Assembly (NCBI GenBank): GCA_964553325.1
Contig: CAZKKI010000004.1
Coordinates: 1 to 49,841 of the forward strand
DNA from: BMS3ABIN04 sp964553325
Lineage (GTDB): Bacteria; Bacteroidota; Ignavibacteria; Ignavibacteriales; Melioribacteraceae
Reading direction: 5' to 3'
DNA length: 49,841 bases
Below, in pieces: positions 18,301 through 25,934 of the stretch. The notes below the pieces were generated by a model. The model was not told the DNA's origin. It was given only the letters and a program-made list of their open reading frames with translations, and did no database searches. Numbering within the stretch: position 1 is the stretch's first letter; each line of letters starts with the position of its first letter. Both the position numbers and the translations under genes were made by a program.

Positions 18301-19639
18301 AACGGGAAGAAGAGGTTCGATTGGTATTTTTGATGAGGACAACAGGCAAATTAAAAAATATGAAATCCCTTACGGTGCCGAACTCTTGGTAGAAGAAGGA
18401 CAGAAAATCAAGAAAGGTCAACCGTTGTATAATCACGATCCGTACAACGCGGTTATTCTAACCGAAGTTTCGGGCAGAGTTTACTTCAAAGACTTTATCG
18501 ATAATGTTACAATTAAACAAGAAGCCGACGAACAAACGGGTCACGTTCAAAAAGTTGTAATTGAATCGAAAGATAAAAACCTTACGCCTAGCATCGTAAT
18601 AAGAAGTGAAGACGGAAATGAGAAAGTATTCCCGTTGCCAATCGGTGCGTACTTGGCGGTTGAAGAAGGAGAGGTGATTTCCGCCGGCACAACATTGGCG
18701 AAAATTTCCAAACAAACGAGTAAATCGAGAGATATTACGGGCGGTTTGCCGAGAGTAACCGAATTGTTCGAAGCAAGAGCACCGCACGATCCGGCAATTG
18801 TTTCGGAAATTGACGGTACGGTTAAATTCGGTGCCCGCAAAAAAGGTTCCAGAGAAATTATTGTTGAATCGGAAGACGGCGAATTTAAGAAAGTTTACAA
18901 TGTACCTTATGGAAAACATGTTTTGGTTCAAGAGGGCGATGATATTCCGGCGGGCGAGAAAATTACCGACGGACCCATCAATCCTCACGATATTCTCAAA
19001 ATAAAAGGTACCAACGCCGTTCAAGAATACCTTGTTAACGAAATTCAAGACGTTTACAGGTTACAAGGTGTGAAAATTAACGATAAACACATCGAAATTA
19101 TCGTTAAACAAATGTTGCAGAAATTGAGAATAATTTCCTCGGGCGATACTAATTTTATCGAAGAAGATTATGTTGACCGAAACAAACTGTTCGAGGAAAA
19201 TGCAAGATTAAGAAATATGGTTGTTATCGAAGAACCGGGCGATTCTAAATTCAAAGTCGGAGAAATGATTTCCAAGTCGAAATACAGGGAAATTAAATCC
19301 GAATTTGAAAAAGTAGGAAAAACAGTGCCGACGGTTAGAAATGCGGAACCCGCAACATTCGGGAATGTATTGTTGGGTATTACTCAAGCCGCACTCTCTA
19401 CAGAAAGCTTTATATCGGCGGCATCTTTCCAAGAAACTACGAAAGTACTGGCAAATGCAGCGATTGCAGCAAAGGTTGATCATTTGACCGGCTTGAAAGA
19501 AAATGTGGTTATGGGTCACTTGATTCCTGCCGGCACAGGTTTAAGAAAATATGAAAAAATCATTTTGGAAGTGGAAGAACAAAAAGAAGAAGAAGCTCAA
19601 ACAGATGAAGAGGTAAAGGAAGAAAATAAAGCTATTTAA
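15392..19639 (+). CDS. rpoC: RNA polymerase subunit beta'
   Basis: A 1415-residue catalytic subunit. The N-terminal zinc site is CACGKYKGIRYKGIVCDRCG (about residues 67-86). The active-site loop NADFDGDQ is at residues 469-476, with Asp471, Asp473 and Asp475 holding the catalytic magnesium. The second zinc site spans CEAERGVCAKCYGR near residue 875. Two sandwich-barrel-like inserts (about 955-1150) follow in the trigger-loop/jaw part, as is usual outside Gram-positives. The C-terminus is a Glu-rich tail (EEQKEEEAQTDEEVKEE). SD AAGGAG before the ATG. The stop codon lies inside a hairpin. Confidence 0.98.
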   Translation: MRYRAQETKFKRIDKLTISLASPDDILSRSHGEVTKPETINYRSFRPEKDGLFCEKIFGPVKDWECACGKYKGIRYKGIVCDRCGVEVTLKSVRRERMGHISLAVPIVHIWFFKALPSKIGNIIGMTTKELEKIIYYESYVVINPGTTGLNKKDLISEDQYFEILSSLPFENDSLDDDDPKKFIAKIGGDGVKELLKQIDIEATFRELKARLKHENSQQKRNDLLKRLRVLEAFRPREGKVENRPEWMVMSIIPVIPPELRPLVPLEGGRFATSDLNDLYRRVIIRNNRLRRLIDIKAPEVILRNEKRMLQEAVDALFDNSRRTTAVRSDGNRPLKSLSDMLKGKQGRFRQNLLGKRVDYSGRSVIVVGPELKLHECGLPKDMAVELFKPFIVRKLIDRGYYKTVKSARKAVDRKEPMIWDILEKLIDSHPVLLNRAPTLHRLGIQAFQPKLIDGKAIQLHPMVCTAFNADFDGDQMAVHVPLSYEAQLEAALLMLSSHNILSPQNGSPIVVPTQDIILGCYYLTKVMPGAKGEGMVFNDQEEVLIAYDAKVIDLHAKIKVKINGEMIETTTGRVIFNRIVPKEMGFYNELLIKKVFSGFIYKMFIKLGNEVTAKFLDDLKALGYRYATAAGISISFSDMIVPDEKTKLIEESNKKVAQILNEHEQGLITDAERYNKIIDVWTHTTNNVSKSLMEKLKNDQNGFNSLHMMVDSGARGSQEQVRQLAGMRGLMMKPQKSLSGQSGEIIENPIVANFKEGLSVLEYFISTHGARKGLADTALKTADAGYLTRRLTDVAQDVIVTETDCGTIRGVYVSALKDVELEREPLAERITGRVAQEDVYDPRTDELIIEAGELISEEIAERIDEANIDSVYIRTVLTCEAERGVCAKCYGRNLTTGKLVEIGEAVGIIAAQSIGEPGTQLTLRTFHLGGTSSRIASQSQVETNVEGTVKYDKINYVEKEDFRGKIKVVTGRRGSIGIFDEDNRQIKKYEIPYGAELLVEEGQKIKKGQPLYNHDPYNAVILTEVSGRVYFKDFIDNVTIKQEADEQTGHVQKVVIESKDKNLTPSIVIRSEDGNEKVFPLPIGAYLAVEEGEVISAGTTLAKISKQTSKSRDITGGLPRVTELFEARAPHDPAIVSEIDGTVKFGARKKGSREIIVESEDGEFKKVYNVPYGKHVLVQEGDDIPAGEKITDGPINPHDILKIKGTNAVQEYLVNEIQDVYRLQGVKINDKHIEIIVKQMLQKLRIISSGDTNFIEEDYVDRNKLFEENARLRNMVVIEEPGDSKFKVGEMISKSKYREIKSEFEKVGKTVPTVRNAEPATFGNVLLGITQAALSTESFISAASFQETTKVLANAAIAAKVDHLTGLKENVVMGHLIPAGTGLRKYEKIILEVEEQKEEEAQTDEEVKEENKAI

Positions 19640-19673
19640 TTGTCAAAAATTGTTTTGAATAGCTTGCTTTTAT
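19629..19673 (+). terminator. Hairpin spanning the rpoC stop codon
   Basis: AAGCTATT (19629-19636) pairs with AATAGCTT (19658-19665), with an inner CAAAA/TTTTG stem (19644-19648 with 19653-19657). GCTTTTATTT follows. The rpoC TAA (19637-19639) sits in the loop side of the outer stem. Termination between rpoBC and the str operon is plausible but not certain. Confidence 0.45.
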
Positions 19674-19735
19674 TTATATATCTTTCTAAATTTTGAGTCT
19701 GAATTTTAATTTAAATAGTTTTCTGGAGGAGATAA

Positions 19736-20110
19736 TTGCCAACAATTAACCAGTTGGTCAGGAAAGGACGAAAGCAAATTAAAGCTAAAAATAAAGCTCC
19801 GGCTTTAGAAGCTTGTCCGCAAAAAAGAGGTGTTTGTACGCGTGTTTACACTACAACACCTAAAAAACCTAATTCGGCTCTTAGAAAAGTTGCCAGAGTT
19901 AGGTTAACTAACGGAATTGAAGTTACGGCTTACATTCCCGGTGAAGGACATAATTTGCAAGAACACTCAATCGTTCTTATCCGTGGCGGTAGAATTAAAG
20001 ATTTGCCGGGCGTACGTTACCATATAATTAGAGGTACGTTGGATACAAGCGGCGTTGAAGACAGGAAGAAAGCAAGATCTAAATACGGTACTAAAAGACC
20101 TAAAAAATAA
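19736..20110 (+). CDS. rpsL: 30S ribosomal protein S12
   Basis: A 124-residue decoding-centre protein. The TTG start is firm because it gives the canonical MPTINQLVRKG with GGAGGAG 5 bp upstream. KKPNSALRKVARVRL carries the lysine equivalent to E. coli Lys42, and GGRIKDLPGVRYH the equivalent of Lys87, both wild-type for streptomycin sensitivity. PGEGHNLQEHS is intact. First gene of the str operon; rpsG follows after 10 bp. Confidence 0.97.
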   Translation: MPTINQLVRKGRKQIKAKNKAPALEACPQKRGVCTRVYTTTPKKPNSALRKVARVRLTNGIEVTAYIPGEGHNLQEHSIVLIRGGRIKDLPGVRYHIIRGTLDTSGVEDRKKARSKYGTKRPKK

Positions 20111-20120
20111 GAATTAAATT

Positions 20121-20588
20121 ATGAGAAAACGAAGAGCAGAAAAAAGGTATATCAAACCCGATCCCAAATACAATGATGTATTGGTGGCAAAATTTATCAA
20201 TTATATCATGTGGGACGGTAAAAAATCGATTGCACGTAAAGCGCTTTACGAAGCTTTCGACATAATCGAAAAAAGAACGAAAAAACCGGCATTGGAAGTA
20301 TTTAACAAAGCAGTGCAAAATGTTCAACCGTTGGTTGAAGTTAGAAGTAGAAGAGTTGGCGGTGCTACTTATCAAGTTCCGATGGAAGTTAGAGCGGAAA
20401 GAAGAATCGCACTTGCTTTAAGATGGTTGAGAAATTATGCAAGAGAAAGAAAAGATAAATCGATGGCTTTGAGACTCGCCGCGGAAATTACGGCTGCGGC
20501 AAACGGTGAAGGTCCTTCCGTTAAGAAAAAGGACGATGTTCATAGAATGGCTGAAGCTAATAAAGCTTTCGCTCACTTTAAATGGTAA
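20121..20588 (+). CDS. rpsG: 30S ribosomal protein S7
   Basis: A 155-residue head-assembly protein that binds the 3' major domain of 16S rRNA and contacts E-site mRNA. The N-terminal RRAEKRYIKPDPKYND and the RRVGGATYQVPMEVR beta-hairpin (about residues 77-91) are diagnostic. The C-terminus ends at AFAHFKW, the usual length. In E. coli S7 is the translational repressor of its operon; no comparable rpsL-rpsG structure fits in the 10-bp gap here. Confidence 0.97.
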   Translation: MRKRRAEKRYIKPDPKYNDVLVAKFINYIMWDGKKSIARKALYEAFDIIEKRTKKPALEVFNKAVQNVQPLVEVRSRRVGGATYQVPMEVRAERRIALALRWLRNYARERKDKSMALRLAAEITAAANGEGPSVKKKDDVHRMAEANKAFAHFKW

Positions 20589-20606
20589 AGGAAAACTTAA
20601 TTATAA

Positions 20607-22709
20607 ATGGCTAAACAAAGAGTTGACATAAGTAAGGTTCGTAATATCGGTATAATGGCGCATATCGACGCCGGAAAGACCACTACGACAGAAAGAATTT
20701 TATACTACACCGGTAAGGTGCATAGATTGGGCGAAGTTCACGACGGTGCCGCAACGATGGACTGGATGGAGCAAGAAAAAGAACGCGGTATTACTATTAC
20801 AAGTGCTGCAACAACCGCTTTTTGGAAGGATCATCTGATTAATATTATAGATACACCCGGACACGTTGATTTTACCGTCGAAGTTGAAAGATCCCTTCGG
20901 GTATTGGACGGTGCCATTGCGTTGTTCTGTGCCGTCGGCGGTGTTGAACCGCAATCGGAAACGGTTTGGAGACAAGCAGATAAATATAAAGTGCCGAGAA
21001 TCGCTTTCGTGAATAAAATGGATAGAGTTGGCGCGGACTTTTTCAACGCAGTGCAGATGATGAAGGACAGATTGGGTGCAAATGCGATTCCGATAACTTT
21101 ACCTATCGGCGAAGGTGATATGTTCGCGGGTGTAATCGATTTGATTACGATGAAAGCCAGAATGTATCACGACGAAACTCTCGGTGCGACATACGAAGAT
21201 ATTGAGATTCCAAGTGATTTGGTCCCATTGGCTGAGAAGCATCGTACTATAATGCTTGAGGCGGTATCGGATGTTGACGATACTTTGCTCGAAAAGTATC
21301 TTGAAGGCGAAGACATAACCGAAGCAGAAATTAAAAAAGTTTTACGCGAAGCAACAATTCAATTGAAAATTGTTCCCGTTATTTGCGGTTCGGCGTTTAA
21401 GAATAAAGGTGTGCAGAAATTGTTGGACGGAGTTGTGGAGTTTCTCCCTTCCCCGTTGGATATGGGAGACCTTATTGCTCATCATGCACATAAAAACGAT
21501 ACTGTTACACGGAAAATTGATCCGAAAGAAAAATTCACCGCTTTGGCGTTCAAGATTATGACCGATCCGTTCGTGGGAAGACTGACATATATCAGAGTTT
21601 ATAGTGGTACGTTAAAAGCAGGGTCGTATATTTATAATTCTGTTTCCGAGAAAAAGGAAAGAGTTGGAAGAATTTTGTTGATGCATGCTAACCATCGCGA
21701 AGAAATGGAAGAAGTAAGAGCGGGTGATATTTGTGCGATTGTAGGTTTGAAAAATACACGTACCGGCGACACTTTGTGCACGGAAGACGATCCGATAATT
21801 CTTGAAAAAATGGCATTCCCCGAACCGGTTATTCAGATTGCCATTGAACCGAAAACCAAAGCCGATCAAGATAAATTATCGGAAGCGTTGCAAAAATTAT
21901 CGGATGAAGATCCTACTTTTAAAGTGAAAGTGGATGAAGAAACCAATCAAACTTTGATTTCCGGAATGGGTGAGTTGCACTTGGAAATTTTGGTCGATAG
22001 AATGAAAAGGGAATTCAAGGTAGATGCAAATATCGGTAAACCACAAGTAGCTTATCGGGAAACAATTACAAAAACAGTTCAAGCGGAAGGAAAATTTGTA
22101 AAACAATCCGGCGGTCGTGGTAAATACGGTCATGTTTGGTTGGAAATTTCACCGAATGAGCCCGGGAAAGGTTATGAGTTTGAAAATGCAATCGTTGGAG
22201 GTGCAATTCCAAGGGAATATATCCCAGCGGTTTCCAACGGAGTTCAAGAAGCAATGAGAAACGGTGTTATTGCCGGCTATCAAGTTGTGGATGTAAAAGT
22301 TAAGTTGTATGACGGTTCTTATCACGAAGTGGACTCCGATGAATTGTCCTTTAAAGTTGCTGGTTCCATGGCTTTTAGAAACGGAGCATTGAAAGCCGGC
22401 CCGGTTCTTTTGGAACCGATTATGGATATTGAAGTTACAACTCCGGAAGAGTACATGGGAGATGTAATGGGGGATTTGAATTCAAGAAGAGGTAAAATTT
22501 TAGGATTTAATGCAAGGAAAGACGCTCAGGTAATTAAAGCCCAAGTGCCTCTTTCTGAAATGTTTGGTTATGCGACTACAATCAGGTCGATGACCCAAGG
22601 TAGAGCAATATATACAATGCAGTTTTCTCATTATGCACAAGTACCAAAAAATGTTGCGGATGATATTGTAGAGAAAACGCAGAATAAAAAATCTCTTGAA
22701 TCCGTATAG
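20607..22709 (+). CDS. fusA: Elongation factor G
   Basis: A 700-residue translocation GTPase, usual length. Domain I has G1 AHIDAGKTTTT (about residues 18-28), switch I ERGITITSAAT, G3 DTPGHVDF and G4 NKMDRVGADF. Domains II-V follow, with GMGELHLEILVDRMKREF in domain III and the domain IV tip SGGRGKYGHVWLE. It hydrolyses GTP on the ribosome to move tRNA and mRNA, and helps recycle ribosomes. It lies 18 bp after rpsG. Only one copy is in this window. Confidence 0.98.
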   Translation: MAKQRVDISKVRNIGIMAHIDAGKTTTTERILYYTGKVHRLGEVHDGAATMDWMEQEKERGITITSAATTAFWKDHLINIIDTPGHVDFTVEVERSLRVLDGAIALFCAVGGVEPQSETVWRQADKYKVPRIAFVNKMDRVGADFFNAVQMMKDRLGANAIPITLPIGEGDMFAGVIDLITMKARMYHDETLGATYEDIEIPSDLVPLAEKHRTIMLEAVSDVDDTLLEKYLEGEDITEAEIKKVLREATIQLKIVPVICGSAFKNKGVQKLLDGVVEFLPSPLDMGDLIAHHAHKNDTVTRKIDPKEKFTALAFKIMTDPFVGRLTYIRVYSGTLKAGSYIYNSVSEKKERVGRILLMHANHREEMEEVRAGDICAIVGLKNTRTGDTLCTEDDPIILEKMAFPEPVIQIAIEPKTKADQDKLSEALQKLSDEDPTFKVKVDEETNQTLISGMGELHLEILVDRMKREFKVDANIGKPQVAYRETITKTVQAEGKFVKQSGGRGKYGHVWLEISPNEPGKGYEFENAIVGGAIPREYIPAVSNGVQEAMRNGVIAGYQVVDVKVKLYDGSYHEVDSDELSFKVAGSMAFRNGALKAGPVLLEPIMDIEVTTPEEYMGDVMGDLNSRRGKILGFNARKDAQVIKAQVPLSEMFGYATTIRSMTQGRAIYTMQFSHYAQVPKNVADDIVEKTQNKKSLESV

Positions 22710-22749
22710 TTTGAAATAACATTTAAGTAATAATAATAAGGAGAAATCG

Positions 22750-23958
22750 ATGGCAAAAGAAAAATTTGATAGGAGTAAGCCTCACGTAAATATTGGTACT
22801 ATTGGGCACGTTGATCATGGCAAAACTACTCTTACTGCCGCAATTACGATGGCTTTGGCTAAAAGAGGTTTGTCTGAAAAGAGAACCTTCGATAGTATTG
22901 ACAATGCTCCTGAAGAAAGAGAACGTGGTATTACTATTGCTACGGCTCACGTGGAGTATTCTACAGATAAAAGACATTACGCGCACGTTGACTGTCCGGG
23001 TCACGCCGATTATGTTAAGAACATGATTACCGGTGCGGCTCAAATGGACGGCGCTATTTTGGTAGTAGCCGCTACCGACGGTCCGATGCCGCAAACCAGA
23101 GAACATATTTTGTTGGCTCGCCAAGTTGGCGTTCCGAGAATCGTTGTTTATATGAATAAAGTAGATATGGTTGATGACGAAGAGTTGTTGGATTTGGTTG
23201 AAATGGAATTGAGAGAACTATTAAGCGAATACGAATTCCCCGGTGACGAAATTCCGATTATTCGCGGTTCCGCTCTCCAAGCTTTGGAAGCAGCTTCCGA
23301 CGATAGCGTTGGACCCGATGATCCGAGATTGAATTCCATTTGGGAACTTATGGATGCGGTTGATGAATATATCCCGGTTCCGGAAAGAGACGTTGATAAA
23401 CCTTTCTTGATGCCGGTGGAAGACGTATTTTCCATTACCGGTAGAGGAACCGTTGCAACTGGTAGAGTTGAACGCGGCGAAATCAAATTGAACGAAGAAG
23501 TTGAATTGATTGGTCTTGGCGTTCACAAAAAGACCGTTGTTACCGGTATCGAAATGTTCAGAAAAGAATTGGACTCCGCAATAGCTGGCGACAATGCAGG
23601 TCTGTTGTTAAGAGGTATCGACAAAAATGAAATCCAAAGAGGAATGGTATTGGCTAAACCGGGTTCCATTACACCTCATAAAGTATTCGAAGGCGAAGTT
23701 TATATCTTATCTAAAGAAGAAGGTGGTCGTCATACACCGTTCTTTAACGGTTACAGACCGCAATTCTACTTTAGAACAACCGACGTAACCGGTGTTGCAA
23801 CTTTGCCCGAAGGAACCGAAATGGTTATGCCGGGTGACAACGTTAAACTGAGAGTGGAATTGATTACTGAAATTGCTATGGATGAAGGTTTGAGATTTGC
23901 TATTCGTGAAGGCGGTAGAACCGTTGGTGCAGGTGTTGTTACCAAAATTATTGAATAA
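22750..23958 (+). CDS. tuf: Elongation factor Tu
   Basis: A 402-residue GTPase that delivers aminoacyl-tRNA. G1 is GHVDHGKTTL, switch I RGITIATAHVEY, G3 DCPGHADYV (His of the catalytic type) and G4 MNKVD. Domains 2 and 3 are complete, ending at GAGVVTKIIE. An insert in the G domain (SDDSVGPDDPR, about 185-195) makes it a little longer than E. coli EF-Tu. SD AAGGAG precedes the ATG. A terminator hairpin follows 16 bp after the stop, separating str from S10. Confidence 0.98.
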   Translation: MAKEKFDRSKPHVNIGTIGHVDHGKTTLTAAITMALAKRGLSEKRTFDSIDNAPEERERGITIATAHVEYSTDKRHYAHVDCPGHADYVKNMITGAAQMDGAILVVAATDGPMPQTREHILLARQVGVPRIVVYMNKVDMVDDEELLDLVEMELRELLSEYEFPGDEIPIIRGSALQALEAASDDSVGPDDPRLNSIWELMDAVDEYIPVPERDVDKPFLMPVEDVFSITGRGTVATGRVERGEIKLNEEVELIGLGVHKKTVVTGIEMFRKELDSAIAGDNAGLLLRGIDKNEIQRGMVLAKPGSITPHKVFEGEVYILSKEEGGRHTPFFNGYRPQFYFRTTDVTGVATLPEGTEMVMPGDNVKLRVELITEIAMDEGLRFAIREGGRTVGAGVVTKIIE

Positions 23959-23959
23959 T

Positions 23960-23974
23960 ATAAATTTATTTCAC
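23960..23974 (+). repeat. 15-nt motif shared with the rplL-rpoB gap, copy 2
   Basis: Identical to 11534-11548 (ATAAATTTATTTCAC). It starts two bases after the tuf stop codon and abuts the terminator hairpin. The palindromic core ATAAATTTAT is kept, but the outer palindrome positions differ from copy 1. Confidence 0.45.
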
Positions 23975-24002
23975 GGGAGGTGGAAGCGCCTCCCATTTTT
24001 TA
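23975..24002 (+). terminator. Intrinsic terminator between tuf and rpsJ
   Basis: GGGAGGTG (23975-23982) pairs with CGCCTCCC (23987-23994), 8 bp with one T-G pair and a GAAG tetraloop, followed by ATTTTTTAT. It marks the boundary between the str and S10 operons. Only 18 bp remain before rpsJ, so rpsJ either depends on read-through or uses a promoter overlapping the hairpin. Confidence 0.7.
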
Positions 24003-24020
24003 TTAAAATGAGGAGTTAAA

Positions 24021-24329
24021 GTGCCGGGTCAAAAAATTAGAATAAGATTAAAATCGTACGATCATATTTTAATTGATAAATCAACTGAAAAAATTATCAA
24101 GACGGTGAAAAGTACCGGAGCTGTAGTATCCGGACCGATACCGCTGCCGACGAAAAGAACCGTTTACACGGTCTTGCGGTCGCCTCATGTTGATAAAAAA
24201 TCTAGAGAGCAGTTTGAAATACGTTCTCATAAAAGAATTATCGATATTCATAATTCAAATAACAAAACCGTTGACGCCCTGAGTAAATTGGAAATTCAAG
24301 CGGGCGTTGATATTGAGATTAAGTTATAG
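24021..24329 (+). CDS. rpsJ: 30S ribosomal protein S10
   Basis: A 102-residue S10, also known as NusE, which binds NusG or NusB in antitermination. The GTG start follows GAGGAG by 6 bp and gives MPGQKIRIRLKSYDH, the canonical opening. The SGPIPLPTKRTVYTVLRSPH loop and the C-terminal GVDIEIKL are intact. First gene of the S10 operon, 9 bp before rplC. Confidence 0.97.
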   Translation: MPGQKIRIRLKSYDHILIDKSTEKIIKTVKSTGAVVSGPIPLPTKRTVYTVLRSPHVDKKSREQFEIRSHKRIIDIHNSNNKTVDALSKLEIQAGVDIEIKL

Positions 24330-24338
24330 GAAATAAAA

Positions 24339-24959
24339 ATGCCAGGATTGTTAGGAAAAAAAATCGGAATGACAAGTATCTTCTCTGAAGACGGACAACT
24401 AATTCCCGTTACGGTTGTGGAAGCTGGACCATGCACCGTTTATGGTGTGCGTACCAAAGATAAGGACGGCTACGATGCTCTACAACTGGGCTTCGGAGAG
24501 AAAAAAGAAAAGCATGTAAATAAAGCTCAACTTAAAAATTGTAAAGACAAAGGACTTAATTACCCGAAAATTTTGAAAGAATTTAAAAATTTTGATGTTT
24601 CTCAATATAACGTTGGCGATAAAATTACCGTTGAGTTGTTTGCCGAAGGTGATGTTGTTAAAGTGACGGGCAAAAGTAAGGGCAAAGGTTTCCAAGGTGT
24701 TATGAAGCGTCATGGATTCGGTGGTGTCGGTGGCACTACTCACGGTCAAAAAGACAGACTGCGCGCCCCGGGTTCGATCGGACAAAGTTCTTATCCTTCG
24801 AGAGTTTTCAAAGGTACGAGGATGGCCGGTAGAACGGGAAATACTCAAATTACAACCCGCGGGTTAAAAGTTGTTAAGGTTGATGCCGATAAAAATATTT
24901 TGTTTATAAAAGGCGCTGTACCCGGAGCAATTAATTCAATAGTGGAAATTAAAAAGTAG
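24339..24959 (+). CDS. rplC: 50S ribosomal protein L3
   Basis: A 206-residue L3 that nucleates 23S rRNA folding and reaches the peptidyl-transferase centre with its long loop. It opens MPGLLGKKIGMTSIF. The loop reads GFGGVGGTTHGQKDRLRAPG (about residues 127-146), followed by the conserved GTRMAGRTGNTQIT. Standard bacterial length, 9 bp from both neighbours, so tightly co-translated in the S10 operon. Confidence 0.97.
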   Translation: MPGLLGKKIGMTSIFSEDGQLIPVTVVEAGPCTVYGVRTKDKDGYDALQLGFGEKKEKHVNKAQLKNCKDKGLNYPKILKEFKNFDVSQYNVGDKITVELFAEGDVVKVTGKSKGKGFQGVMKRHGFGGVGGTTHGQKDRLRAPGSIGQSSYPSRVFKGTRMAGRTGNTQITTRGLKVVKVDADKNILFIKGAVPGAINSIVEIKK

Positions 24960-24968
24960 TGGATTATT

Positions 24969-25595
24969 ATGAAGGTTGATGTATTAAAAATAGATGGTTC
25001 CAAATCGGGTGAAAAAATTGAACTCGAAAAAGATATTTTTGAAATTGAACCCAACGATCATGTGATTTACCTTGCCGTAAAAGCCTATTTGGCTAATCAA
25101 CGTCAAGGAACGCATAAAGCCAAAGAGAGAAGTGAAGTAAGAGGCGGCGGAAGAAAACCATGGCGCCAAAAAGGTAGAGGAACTGCCAGAGCCGGTACAA
25201 TCAGATCGCCTTTATGGGTTGGCGGTGGAACTATTTTTGGTCCGAAACCGCATAAATACACGCAGAAATTAAACAAAAAAGTAAAACAATTGGCAAGAAA
25301 ATCGGCTTTATCAATTAAGGCAAAAAATAATCAGATAGTAGTTGTTGAAGATTTTGATTTCGATACACCGAAAACAAAGCAATTGGTCGATGTACTTAAA
25401 GCGCTTGATGTTGCAGGTAAGAAAACTTTGATTTTAACAAACGGAACGAAAAATAATATTTATCGTTCCAGCAATAACATAGAAAAAGTAAAGGTTCTTG
25501 AAGCGTATAAAGCATCGGCGTATGACTTGTTAAACAATCAGATTTTAGTACTTCAAAAAAGTGCTGTTGAAGATATAAGAAACACATTTAATTAA
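24969..25595 (+). CDS. rplD: 50S ribosomal protein L4
   Basis: A 208-residue L4 that lines the polypeptide exit tunnel. The tunnel loop contains GGGRKPWRQKGRGTARAGTI (about residues 60-79), then SPLWVGGGTIFGPKP, with the usual globular domain around it. In E. coli L4 represses the S10 operon by acting on its leader RNA. The leader here is too short (about 60 bp, mostly terminator) for that structure, so I expect different control. Confidence 0.97.
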   Translation: MKVDVLKIDGSKSGEKIELEKDIFEIEPNDHVIYLAVKAYLANQRQGTHKAKERSEVRGGGRKPWRQKGRGTARAGTIRSPLWVGGGTIFGPKPHKYTQKLNKKVKQLARKSALSIKAKNNQIVVVEDFDFDTPKTKQLVDVLKALDVAGKKTLILTNGTKNNIYRSSNNIEKVKVLEAYKASAYDLLNNQILVLQKSAVEDIRNTFN

Positions 25596-25612
25596 TAAGC
25601 GAGCTGTTGGAA

Positions 25613-25906
25613 ATGAGAAAAGTGCTAATTAGACCATTGATTACCGAAAAAATGACGGATTTAACCGAGAAAGAAAATAAATACGGATTTATTGTTTCGG
25701 TGAACGCAAATAAAATTGAAATTGCAAAAGCTATTAAAGAAAAATTCAACGTTGATGTGGTTGCGGTAAATACAATAAGAAACAAAGGTAAATCGAAAAC
25801 CCAATTCACAAGAAAAGGGCGGTTTACAGGTAAAACACCGCAATATAAAAAAGCAATCGTAACCTTAAAAGAAGGTCAAACAATAGATTTATTCGGAGAA
25901 GTTTAA
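25613..25906 (+). CDS. rplW: 50S ribosomal protein L23
   Basis: A 97-residue L23 located at the tunnel exit, where it docks SRP and trigger factor. MRKVLIRPLITEKMTDL is the typical start, followed by YGFIVSVNANKIEIAKAI and the basic extended loop KGKSKTQFTRKGRFTGKTPQ. I chose the ATG at 25613; a TTG two codons upstream (25607) is also possible, since both have only weak SD sequence. 17 bp after rplD. Confidence 0.94.
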   Translation: MRKVLIRPLITEKMTDLTEKENKYGFIVSVNANKIEIAKAIKEKFNVDVVAVNTIRNKGKSKTQFTRKGRFTGKTPQYKKAIVTLKEGQTIDLFGEV

Positions 25907-25934
25907 TAAAGCGGAAGAGAGCTGGAGTTTATAG

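Noticed and set aside
18458..19048. 196-codon open frame on the minus strand inside rpoC
   Set aside because: It lies wholly antisense to conserved rpoC sequence, has no recognisable domain, and its composition is what the complement of Lys/Glu-rich coding DNA gives.
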